A stretch of 64,000 bases of DNA, from NCBI RefSeq assembly GCF_000471905.2, contig NW_006500353.1, forward strand, positions 1,381,253 to 1,445,252, read 5' to 3'. This document shows, piece after piece, positions 12,042-24,400 of this stretch (positions are counted from its first letter, which is position 1; the number at the start of each line of letters is the position of its first letter). Made by a program: the position numbers and the translations under genes. The notes under the pieces were generated by a model that was given only the letters and a program-made list of their open reading frames with translations, was not told where the DNA came from and searched no databases. The DNA is from Amborella trichopoda. Lineage: Eukaryota > Streptophyta > Magnoliopsida > Amborellales > Amborellaceae.

Positions 12042-12239
12042 TACAATTGTACTGATTAAAATATAACAAATTATAAAAGCTCAGTCCATACCTAAATATG
12101 GAAGGATCCTAAGGAGGCATAAAAAAGAAATCAAATGCGTTTCTTGTGATAGTCTAGGGACTGAAAGGATTCTCCTATCATCTCAGGAGTGTTGAGAACA
12201 TCTCAGAGAAACGTGGTCTGACTAGATCAAAATTGTAAA

Positions 12240-13100
12240 TGATAGGTCGTCATGTCCACCTCGTCCTTGGCGGCATTGTTTACCATGAAAACATTCACGC
12301 CTCTCATTGGAACTCAATGAAGCTCCACAATTTTGTGTGCATCCCTGACTATGTGTTCCACTGCTATTGAATTAATAATCCAACTGTTAGATAGCAGATG
12401 AGGAACTAGCACCTTTGTGCACATATTAGCAAACTCAATGGAGTGAACAGTTTGTTCATTTTTCGGCTAAGTGCACTCACAATCGAAGTGGCTCATTTTC
12501 TAGTAGTTGTAGTAGGTCGAGGCTGACTTGTCCAAAGAGCATTGCGCTTGCTTCTCCTTTCTTATAACGTTTTTACCCTTTGTGCCCTTAACCTTCGTTT
12601 CCTCCATCTTGAGATGATTGTTTACCAAGTATTGCTTTTGGGCTTGCCTTGCTTGGCAAACATGGTGAGCTCGCTGTCACTAGCAAAACAACGCTCAACC
12701 TTCAATGTTGGATGATGAGATGAACGATCAAATGTCTTAATGGTCTCATCATGCGTCAACATTATCTCTATCTGCTCTCAAGATGAAGCGATCCGGGCAA
12801 AACCAAAGCTTATTTCTCGTCATTTAGCACATGCCAGCTGCACTTATATCGACAGTCATTTGTGCCATTTTTCTCAAATGCTCCATCTTGGAGACATTTG
12901 GTGGCATTTTGTACATTTCAAATGCTAGTGTGAGTGCATGCAACCTAGTTGATGAGGGAGGTGCCAGTGAACTGGAGTTGGAACACATGCCATAGCTCCC
13001 TGATTGTTGGATAGGTCTCAAATCGACCACTCAGGTCATCATGGATTCTGCTCAACAGGGTGAATGTGTGTACAGTCTCTTTTGAGCCATGCTCGATTAG
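12240..13100 (-). mobile_element. Copia-type gag fossil
   Basis: Read on the minus strand, the stretch shows gag-like features: a zinc-knuckle-like MSHFDCEC segment near 12480-12510 and an upstream helical part reminiscent of Ty1/Copia gag. It is broken by many changes and no LTR pair was found around it, so it is an old fragment. The assignment to Copia rests on motif resemblance only. Confidence 0.45.
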
Positions 13101-13109
13101 CTTCTATCT

Positions 13110-13790
13110 TACGACGCATTGGTCTGTGTTCCCTTCCTCAACGGATTCATGCTGTTGGTCAAGTGTTCCACCTATATGATGGTCACATGGTCATATGTAA
13201 GAATGACTATCATGATGATGGCCAAGTGTTGCATCAAGGTATCAAGTGATGTATCAGATGTAAGAATTTGAAATCTAGGTGCGAGGTTAAAGCCCATTTG
13301 AAACATAAGGTCTAAAATTACATCTTCTGAGGCTGCAATCCTTTAACTACAAACCACAATCAAAATCAGCAACAATGGGACTTTATGGAGGTAGGTTGCA
13401 ACCGCACTCAAATCCCTCTGTGTAACTGTGGTTGTAACAGTGTGGCCTTGGTCTCTTGGTGTGGCCACGTTCTTGCAGCCTCAAGGCCATATTGTTGTGA
13501 CATTACCCCTCATGAGGCTGTATAATATCATCCATCTGTGTGACAACCAGGCTGTTATGCACGACTGCATAGTACAACCTTGGGGGCCACACAAGTTATG
13601 AGTGCTTTGCAATTGCACATGTTGTCATGTGCTGCGAATTTGTGCAAGCACTCGCCTATTGCAGATATGCGTCTGTCGCTTGTGCATGGTTTCACTTTAT
13701 AGGACCACTATGGTGTACAACTTGCCTGTGTGTCTCCAACACTTTTCCACTGAACCCCTGGACTAACTTGAGATCATTGCGCTCATTGTT
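13110..13790. other. non-genic DNA
   Basis: No recognisable exon. It may contain further worn pieces of the retroelement to its left, but no motif supports that. Confidence 0.25.
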
Positions 13791-13792
13791 TT

Positions 13793-14130
13793 AAAAAGTG
13801 GACCGCCCAGCGCCTAGGCGGTCTAGAAGGTCTGAGCGCATGTCTTAGGCTTAGGCGGCCAAATTAGGCGGGTTGTGCCTGGGCGCCCGCCTAGGCGCTA
13901 GGGAACTTGCCTAGGTGGGCGCCCAGCGCCCAGGGCCTGCACCCCGCCTTAGGGTGAAATTGCCCCTTGTTGAGGGCATTTTTTGGTCTTTTTTTTTTAA
14001 ATATAAAAGGGCCAAAATCGTGGCGTTTAGATTTCAAATGCCTATTTTAAAGAGAGAAAAACCCAAAAAAACAGTGATGTGCCCTAAGTCCTTAACTCTT
14101 ATGTGTTATACAATTATATTTATATTGTTA
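13793..14130. mobile_element. MITE family D, partial copy
   Basis: Starts CATTGTTTTAAAAAGTGG and continues into a GC-rich block built of GCGCCTAGGCG and GGGCGCCC motifs, then becomes AT-rich. The same start type and GC-rich block begin the full-length relative at about 25800-26771. The right end was not found, so this copy is truncated or diverged. Confidence 0.5.
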
Positions 14131-14134
14131 GACT

Positions 14135-15425
14135 ATAGACCACATGCTCTAGAGACAAGGGTTTGCGACAAGGTGATGACCGAGGCAGAAAAGGGACAGT
14201 TTATGCAATAGTTCAAACAAGGCAACAGAACCCAAGAACGAACCTTCATCGAGTTGTTTTGATGCCAATGGCAGATATCGTGGGTCTTCAATGCAATAGA
14301 AACTCCAAAAAACTTAAAACATGCACAAAACCATTTGATGGTTGGAGGTTAGATACTTTCTCATTGTTCGATCTCCCATTTTGCACCAATTCCTCCCTTT
14401 CACAGGTTCAAAGTTTGACACCTCCTTAGGTCTTTGTCTTTCAATTACTAGAACCTCCAAGAGTGGTTCCTAGTGCAAATCCCAAGCACTGATGGATTAT
14501 TGTGAGTTCTTAGTTCACTGGCTGAGGGTCATGGGTTTCTTGATAGAGGGAGCAAAGAGAGAGCGAGCGATTTGGGTCTCATTTGACTTCTTTTGGAGAT
14601 AGAGGAAACTAAAGAATTTTTTTTGGATGGTTTGTAGTTCTTTTTAATGAAGAAAAAAGCTTATCCCTCTCTCTCTCCAACCCCTTCTGTAGAGCTTTTC
14701 AATCCCTTGATTTCCTTTCCATTTGTTACCCTATTCAAAGTAGAAATCAATCTAATTTATCCATATAGACTTACCTTTTCAAATTTGGATACGATCTCAA
14801 ATAACCACCTTGACCCACAAAAATTCTTTCTTCTGCCCATAACCATGGAGGTCTCCCCACCCACAAAGAGTGGCCATCAAGGATATCTCGAGCGGAGTTA
14901 TCTTGTGTCTTCATCTTTTATTGCATTTGTGCTTCCGTTTTATGGAAAGAAAATAGTTTGTATTTTCACATGAGAGCATTATCTAGTTGATCAATTTACT
15001 AGGTTTCAATTTGATGAATTGCATTTGAACTAACCTTTACTCTCTCCCATGTATTTTAAGGACCCGATTTTGTCGGTTCCGATTCCTCTAAGATCTAGAG
15101 ATTGAACCATGTTTCTTATGGATAAAGTCTATTGGGACAATTACTTTTTTCTATGGTCCAAAAGTTCCATATTCCCATATTGATGACAATGTTTATCTTT
15201 GTCAAAATATGCCAAATGAGATAAACTTTTGTGTAGTCACCTATTTGTGAATAATCATTTTGGAATTATGGTTTATTTTACGACTTCTTTCTATTCTATA
15301 ATAGTTATAATCTTGAGGAGTTCTCTAGACTTGATCATAGCATTGCGCCTTGACCTCTACATTTTCAATATGATTGATGGAACATGAAAGTTTATAGCAT
15401 TGCTTTAGCTCTACTCATAATTATC
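14135..15425. other. no gene recognised
   Basis: Open frames of up to about 108 codons (for example 14647-14973) have low-complexity starts and no motifs that I recognise. Confidence 0.25.
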
Positions 15426-15429
15426 GGAT

Positions 15430-15790
15430 TTTGTTTGCCATGATTCTGGTTCGAAAACCCGATTCAGCAATTCGTCGGAACAACGGAATCTCGATTCCTT
15501 AATTTAGGAAATCTCGTTTCAATACATCTTTAGAATTTTGAACCCATTATTTGTGGAAAGTCGTTCCCTTATACATTGAATTGTGACTCCAGCAAAGATT
15601 GAATCTTGAGTCCGTGTCGAATGGTACATGATTCCATATGTAATGATTCTTATTTCGTTAGGGTTTTGAATCTAGAATCTACAACATATCTTACATCGGT
15701 TCATGGGAGTAGGGAAGTGCGATTCAATCAATATGGAATCTTGCTTCCTTATATTTTAGAAATACATAATCCTATTTTGTCTATATAATA
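15430..15790. repeat. degenerate GGAATC/GATTCC array 2
   Basis: GAATC and GATTC half-sites with intervening AT spacers recur every 20-30 bp, as at 6470, 24770 and 26810. No clear terminal inverted repeats were identified. Confidence 0.45.
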
Positions 15791-15799
15791 ATGAAGTCA

Positions 15800-16430
15800 A
15801 AATCACAATTTAGAAATATGTCTTTTGTATATAGTTTTCCTAGTAATTATATGATGGGTTCCACACTCTGTGTGCATCTCCACCAATTGACTGAATGAAC
15901 TACGGTAGTTTTGTATGCCTATGGTATATGGTATGCTTTCCCAATTTCTCTCTGATTTCTTGGTTTGTATATATTTATTTATTTTGATATATTTGGTTGG
16001 TACTAATTATTGTTTCATCTAGTGTATCCCTCAAATTGCTTAGTTGTTTTCCTCTTTCGATAACTAGACTTGCTAGCTTTGTTGTTTCCCTTGATAAATA
16101 GTAAGGAAAATCTGCTGCAATCCCACCAGGCGTGGAGAAATATAGTTCATGAGGTCATGACCTCAATCTGTGGACGGATGGTTTTGGTTGGAAAATGGAG
16201 CCCACCAGAACATAACTCTAGTTGGTTGGATTCTCTCCTTCAATCAAAGTCAATTTGTTGAATGGTCAGGAATGATCAAAAAGACTGTGGCCTTTCCATG
16301 GTCTGTGGGATTATATTATAGTTTTTGAATCTTGTATATCTATCCATATAAAGGCAATAAATGCACGTACAGAATGATCTTCTTAAACCTCAAGTCTAAC
16401 TGTATCATTATGCTTTTCTCAAATTTACAG
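15800..16430 (+). other. intron end upstream of the CCCH exon
   Basis: T-rich, intron-like DNA ending in TTCTCAAATTTACAG, a good acceptor, at 16430. No start codon or 5' exon of the CCCH gene is visible here. Confidence 0.4.
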
Positions 16431-18445
16431 AACCTTGTAGAGAAATACCAGCCGAGAATGTAAACACTGAAGGTCCAGCTCCATCTCCGACTTTGACTCC
16501 AAAAGACCTGCGTTTGGAGAGCATAGCCTCTTCTGAATTAAGCTCTTCTACATTGATTGCTAATCCATTAAGGAATCCAGTTGCTAAAAATGCTCGAAAA
16601 AGTTCTAAATGGGATCTGTCTGTGGAAGATCTTCCTAAAAGTGAGAGAGAACATGACAATGCAGAAAAGTGGGGCTCTGGTTGGGATTCTTGCAGTGATT
16701 CTCTAAAGAAGTCTGCCATCGAAGAGGACAGTATTGCGAAGTCTGGATCATTTTCAGATAGGCCATCCAGGGAGAATGGCAAAAGAAAAAGAGATGAAAA
16801 TTTGTCAAGTGCAAAGGCATGGAGCAGAGATCACGGTTACAATACGAGTAGTATTTCTCCTGGTATTGACACATGGATGGAGAGAAGCCTTAGCCGCTCT
16901 CCAAGGAGTGGATGGAACAGATCACGCAGGTACATTATCATAATCATATTTGAGTACAAACACACTTCTGCTGCTCATATTTTCTGTTTAATTTTTTTTT
17001 CTTTCATCGTTTGGGAAATATCAAAACATCGGTTGGAACACTTGCAGTAATCATGCAGGTGTTCCAGATAAAAAACTTTTGAATTTCTCAACCCAATGTT
17101 GTTCTATCATTTAATCATGAAAAACAAAATTCAGAAAAATGCCTGGACAGGTCATTGTTGTAGATGGATTTTGTCTCCCTGGTCTTATAATGAAAATACA
17201 AGATTTATGAAGGGTAATTTATTGATTTAGCTGAGTGGATTAGATTAAAACTCTCATTTGGAGGAACACAATAGGATGGGCATTATTTGAAAATTCAAGT
17301 TTCTGTCATAGTTTCAGTTCATATTGGTATTCTAGGCATTGATTCAACTTTGGAGGAAGGATGACATTGCATTAAAGAAAAGCAATCATGTCACATACAA
17401 GTAAGACTAATGATTGAGATGACAATGAGGCAACTCAATTTGAGCTACATGATTAGAAAATAAAGTAGCTGCTAGACTCGAATAACCGACTTCTTCCTTT
17501 GCCAGGCCATCAACACATTCAATTGCACTGCAAGGGATATGGGCAGAACGGATCTGGTGGCCACTTCACTAATGCATGTCTAGTTCTCCAAGTGAATACT
17601 TCTTGCCTGGCTGATCTGTTCACATTTAAGCAATTCCCTTCCTCAATTATTGGGAAACAAGAGATTCTAAGCGCTAGTCTTGCCCCCCTCAAGTAGAACT
17701 CTTGCCTCAGGCAAAGTTGAGTAGCTGATCTCAAAGGAATCCCCACAGCACCCCAAAGTTTGCCTGGAAGACTTCCGTAGCAAACCACCTATACCTGCGT
17801 GTTCCGGATGACCTTGGAGTGTTTTATCAAAGTTAAAGTTAAAAACACGAATGAGCAATGCAACTTCATTCTACTTATTGAACACCATTGAGCAAGGCAA
17901 CCTCCTACTTATTGAACAAATTGGCTACATTGACATCCTTGAAGTCCATGTTACTTTGAAGTCCTCTAAGTCTGACATGCCCTCACCCATGAAACCATAG
18001 GCCGAAAGCAACATCAAGATAACCTTATCACCATCACCTATAGTGAATCATGTCCAGTGGGGGGTAATCATTGCTGCCTTGGTCGGTATGGATGTGCCAT
18101 ATCACGTTGCAGTACGCAATGTCAGGATAGCCTCATCACCATCACCTAGAGCAAATAATGTCCAGTGGGGTGTAACCATCATCCATTGCCTTGGTTGGGA
18201 CATAACAGATGCAGGTTGCAATGACCCAGCATCAAGATAACCTCACCACCATCACCTAAAGCTATTCATGTCCAATGTGGCGCCAACCATCATATTCTAT
18301 CTTGGTTGGCCTCATTATTTTAAAACACGGCCCCATAATGCGTTATGCGGCTTGGAGCGCATCGCTCCAGATCACATGTGAAAAAATGTGATTGGCCTGC
18401 ATTGAAACTTCTTTGGGTTGTTTGGTAAGTTTTTCATTCCTAATA

Positions 18446-18476
<31 letters not shown>

Positions 18477-21400
18477 GTTTATTGTTGAGGGAGGGGGGGC
18501 AAGGTCTTCATCATCAAGTAACAAGAATCCGGCATAGAAATATGCTTACCTCTAAAGCCCAAAGGATGGAAATTGCACTACTTGTACTCGTGGGAAAACT
18601 TATACAGGGGGTATTTTCTAGCGAAAGGAATACCTAGCTGATATTACAGGGAATGTTAAAACCTGCCCACAAACATCCTATGACATTGGAAATGGGATTA
18701 GGGAATACATAGATAACCAAGAAAAAGGAAAAGAAAAGAAGAAAATGACACAAAAGGAAATTGATGGGAGAATTTAAGTATTCGATGACTTATCTGATTG
18801 AGATTTGAGAGTTAATCTTGTTTTTTACATGTCATAAACTTTTTGTGTTTGCCTCTTTGGAGTTTTAAACTTTAAATTTTGGAGTTTTGGATGTTTTATA
18901 TGCGATTGAATGGATTGCTTTGTTTTACATGTTAATTGTGTTAGAGATTTGAAAATTAAAGATCAGAAGTTAGAACAACAGACTCTATTACTCTTTATTT
19001 GGCTATAGAGGGACTCAAAGTCTCAGACAACTAATGTGTTATAGATATTGAATTAATTAAAATATCTATTATCACATAAATCACATTTATGTTTTTCTCT
19101 ATGCAATATTATATTTTTTTATATTTTTATTTTTATTTTAAATTTATTGACCGTATTAGAGGTTATGCGCCCGCGTCGGGGCCTCATCGACGATCGCATT
19201 GGGCCCCATCCTGCATTTTATAACAATGGTTTGCTGTTGAGCGCCTCTCTAATTTTACTTTCTATTATGATGATCCAAGCATTCCTTACCCTCCAAATGC
19301 CCTAATCAGTGTATGAAAATTGCTGACTTAGAAGGCAATTGCTTTAGTCGCTTAGATCTTACCCTTTGCTGGTTCCAAAGGACCCTAAAGTGGCATACTT
19401 GAGACTTTGATTTGGATCTGGATAGGGAATGTATCTACTGTAGAATATTTTTGCAAGGTATGGTTTTTGGGAGAATATTTTTTCCTGGAATGCGTTGGTA
19501 AGGATTTTTATATACCATGGTTGTTTTTTTTTCTTTGGTGATCGAGTTTATGTTGATGAAAGCTTTGATAAAATATTTTGTTAAATCAGAATCTTGGTTT
19601 GATCCCACTTTCTATAAGCTTATCTAAGAATCAAAACTCAAAAATCTGAAATCAAGAGCCATAATTGAAGTTTCAAGAAAGTTTGCTGGTTCCAAAGGAC
19701 CCTAAAGTGGCATACTTGAGACTTTGATTTGGATCTGGATAGGGAATGTATCTACTGTAGAATATTTTTGCAAGGTATGGTTTTTGGGAGAATATTTTTT
19801 CCTGGAATGCGTTGGTAAGGATTTTTATATACCATGGTTGTTTTTTTTTCTTTGGTGATCGAGTTTATGTTGATGAAAGCTTTGATAAAATATTTTGTTA
19901 AATCAGAATCTTGGTTTGATCCCACTTTCTATAAGCTTATCTAAGAATCAAAACTCAAAACTCTGAAATCAAGAGCCATAATTGAAGTTTCAAGAAAGTT
20001 TGAAAAATGAGGGCATTAAAATTAAAGGAGGGAAGAAGTTACTTTAGGAAGTTTTTTTGAAGAAGGAAAAAAACAATGCTCACTTATATTGGTTCTCTAA
20101 AAAACCGTGATTTTTTGAAGGTTTTCGAGTAACTTGTAATTTTTATGAATTTCAAAAATTCAGAGATTTTTTGGGGAAAACATCTCTTTTTTAATCGGAT
20201 TCCTACTGACTGGTTGACTGAGGCATGAGATTTACTTGAGATTAACACTTAGAAATCTCTTGGAATACAAATGATGGGACTTGGGTGTGTCCCATAGTCT
20301 TGGCCGGATGTGCTTAGTCCAACTCTTTTTTTTTTTTGATTTAGGCAGGAAACTGGAAAGAAAAAAAGTTGGAAGGTATCTGTCGACAAGGTGTACTAAG
20401 TGGGACCGCTCAAACTTCTATCTGATCTTTAAACAAGATTTCTGAGAGATTGGCCAAACTTCTATTTAAATGCTAGTTGGTTGCTCTTTGTAGTTTGGGA
20501 GATACTGCAGATAAAGATTATCCTGCTTGGGGAGAACGGGGATAGGATATTATCCCAATGAGTATAAGGTTAAATATGTATTCTCAGGAAATGAGGTGAG
20601 AGGGGGTATCGATCGCTTGAATCATCTTCTTGCAAGGCTGACGGTGATGTGCCCTGTGGTGAGCACAACAACAAAGGAGAAGAAGACTGCAAAAGGGAAG
20701 ATGGTTGAGGCGATTGGCAGCCCATATTAGCCCCTAGTCAGGAGGAGTGGGATGATGATGGAGAGTTTGGGGCACTACTTGAATGTGCTCAGGAGGCGAA
20801 GCTTGTAGATCTGTTGCCAGAAGAGCAGCATGGATAGGTATGGCGGAGGGCTCCTCAGGGGCAAATTACCAGCAGTGCGGGTAGGTCCTCAGGGGCTAAA
20901 TCAAGCCACACTGCCGGTGCCACAGTGGCTGCACACCTAGTTTGTTTAGTTTTATGAGCTTGATGGGGACAGTTGGTGGGGGGTGAGCAGCATAGGCCAG
21001 ACAACCTCCTTAGCCCACTCAACCCACCGAAGTCATGCAGCCTCCCTAGGCTCAAATTGGCCTCATCTTTCAGAGCCTTCATCAGAGTAGATGACCATCA
21101 AGTTCAGCTTCACTAAGACAATAGCGAAGCGTGTGATGAGGCTGAGAAGTTCTTTTATTGTGATATCATTCCTTTCAATGTAGCCGACAATGAGCTCTAC
21201 GAGCCCATGATGTCCATTATAGCTGGTACAGGATCTGGAATCAAGCCCCTCACTGCATATGAGATTAGTGGCCCATACTCAGATGAACAGGTGACCGAGG
21301 TGGACCAACATGTCTGTTGGCTAGAGGGACATCAATTGGAAAGCTTCTTACCCAAAGGGACAATCTGCCATGGCAATATTAATGCCACAGGGTCTGTGAA

Positions 21401-24400
21401 GTGTGAAAAGCTATTATACAAGCTTGATGATAAGTTTGAAGGGAGTTGGTGAGCTGTACATTGACTAAGTAAAAACTGAATGTTAAGAACTCCAGCAATG
21501 CAAGAAAGAGGCTGATGAGGAATATGAAGCATTTGTTACGGAGTCCCTGTGCAACCGCTATAACAACCTAATGCTTGATGACATTGGGAAACGTAAGCAG
21601 GTACAAGAGTGTGTTGAGTAGGGGGAAACCATCGTGGAATTTGTACACAACCACGATCTTAATTTGATTAGGTAGTACATGTAGGGTAAGAGTTTGATTA
21701 TGCTGGCCATATCACTAGTGTCCTGATTAGGATTTAAAAATATGTTGCCCTCAGAACAATGGGTAATCACCCACCTTATCTCATAGACCTAGGTTATAAG
21801 GAACTTACATGGATAATCAAGAATAAGAGGTTCTGGGTAGGTAAGAGCAGATTTTAGCAGCTACAATCCTTAGAGTTGTAGTTTTTGAAGATGTTCCACT
21901 AAGATATGAAGCCTGCTGTGGGATCCTTTATTGAAGCAGTTGGTTGAGCAAAGTAGACCATCGAAGCCATATAAGGAAAGCAAGGGGAATAATTGTTAAC
22001 CAATGGAGTACCTTGTTGCATTGACCAATATATGCATCAGGTAAATGGTTTGAGTTATGACATTTAAACATTTTAAAGTTATAACTATTTGGATTTTGGT
22101 ATTCAGTTATGGTTTGGGATCAGTGAGGGTTCAGGTAATTAACTAGGGGATATTGTATTAATTGTGCCCGCTTGCTAGATTTTCACTTCGACCTGGGATA
22201 CTTTTGCATAGAAAGATTTTAATAAAGATGAAAAGAAGCCGATTGAAGCTCTGAAGGAGGCGAGGAACGATTTCTTTTTGTGGAGATGTTTCCCCAATTT
22301 GGGTCATGGAGTTACGTAAGCCACATATGTAATCCAGTAAACCTCGTTTTTTCCTCAGCTTTCTATATGTATGGATGCATAAGGGAACTCTCAACAAACG
22401 TTGCTAGAAAATCTCAAACTGAGTTCATTTAGGTTAGCTCTGAAGTTCCTATGCAGGTATACATTCTTTATTGGCATTTGACTCATTTCTTATGAGTTTA
22501 TTCATCTTTTTCAGTAAAGTGGTGGGAACTACATGGTTGTGGAGATCCCTACCAACAAATTATTGCGATCAAGCTGCTCAAACATCTTCCACTATGAGGT
22601 GTGAGCAAAATTGGATTGCATTCTAGTGGATCCAAATGCCAAGGGGAAAGACGTTGGGTACAGCTGAGCTTCACAAGTTGGTGTATGTCCACTACAACTT
22701 GAACCTCTGACAGTGGCTGCTGAGGAGGAAACCTGAGGACTACGTTCCTACCAATTTGGATTGCATAATTCTGGAGCATCCAACTGTAGACTGGTTTGTG
22801 GAAGTGGAGGAGCCACTTCTAAATAAGATGGGTAGAGAAGAAAGTTGGGAACCTCTGACAGTGGCTGCTGACGAGGAAACCTGAGGACTAAGTTCCTACC
22901 AATTTGAATCACATAATTCTGGAGCATCCAACTGTAGACTGGTTTGTGGAAGAGGAGGAGCCACTTCTAAATAAGATGAGTAGAGAAGAAAGTTGGGCCT
23001 CATCAATGTGGAGGGTGAGACTGCAGATGCACAAGTGGAGGAGCATGGCGTAGATGGAGGAGGAGATGATAACAGTGATGAGGCCACTTAACCAAACTAT
23101 GGTGACATTAGGGGCCTTTAGATTGAGCACAAGCAGCCGACCAAGAGCGAGCACAAGGGCTAGACTAGCCTTGGGGAGTTTGGGTTAGAAGTACTGCCAA
23201 AGTTACTAACCCAAAGTCCCCAATCTATAGAGTCATTCCTAAACCATTACAGTGGTACTCTGGATGACCATGATCTGGATAGCGTTGAGCCTCTTTGCAT
23301 TCGCATTAGCTGCATATTGAGTCATTTTGCTTGTATACTTGTAGTTTTATGAAACTCATTATTGCTATGCATTCCAAATTGAATTCTTGGATGATTAAAA
23401 CCCTCATTGTCTATAATTTACTTATCTTTTCTTCACTCGACGTAATATTTTTTTCCCCAATTAATCATGTTCTTTTCTTTCTCTCTTTTTTTTTTTTCAA
23501 GTTATTCCACAAGTTATTCAATTCTTTGACACCATTTTGGGGGGACTCGGTCCAACTCATTAAGATGACTCGGCCCAGCCATGCTTGAGTTAGGACTTGA
23601 ACTTTGCCCCAAATGATGACTAGGAAAGCCATTTTCCCAAGGACTGCCCTCTTGTAGGAAAGGGAGCTGCTCTTCATCTCCCAAAGATGCAACTTCCTAT
23701 CATAACATCACCAAGTGCAACCTAAAAGCAGTTACCGTATGTGCCCAATTGATGGATGTTATGGGACAATGTTCATTCCTTGCCTCCGACCTACACATGA
23801 TACGCACATTCAGCATATATAGTCTGGATCAATGAGGGAGATAAATGTTGAGGTCTGTTATAGGCCTGCCAGCCGACCAAAGGCCTACACTCTCGGTGGA
23901 ACATTGAACCTCCAGATGAAGTGAGGTAGAGTGAACACAGCTGAGGGGCTCAAAGGAGGCCAATAGAAGTCACAAATGGAGAAAATCCCACCGCTTTATT
24001 TCAATGTCAAAGTCTTTTGGTTTACCTTGCTTAGAAGAAACATTTGCTCATGAAGCCAATCAAAGTCGACAAAAATACTATGCGACCACCCTTTACATCC
24101 CTTCAAAAGGTGGAGCTCCATATGACATTTTCCCTTACTTGTTCAAAAGATACACTAACCCCGTGTGCAAAATCAGTTGCAATTTTGGAGAATGCTGGAA
24201 TTGGTCTCTTAGCACCTGATCACCGCACCAAACGTTGTTCCAGAACACTGCTTGCTCACATTGGAAAGATAATGCCCTTAGCAAACTCTCTACATCACTT
24301 ATTCCGTACAAATTGGAGACACTACTGTGAGCTACCGGTGATCTAGTGCGCGATCCAAATGCACCTGGTTAGACTTAGATAACTGCTCTTCGTAGCCCAC

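Noticed and set aside
13915-14211. 98-codon open frame
   Set aside because: It starts in the GC-rich end of a family D MITE; chance frame.
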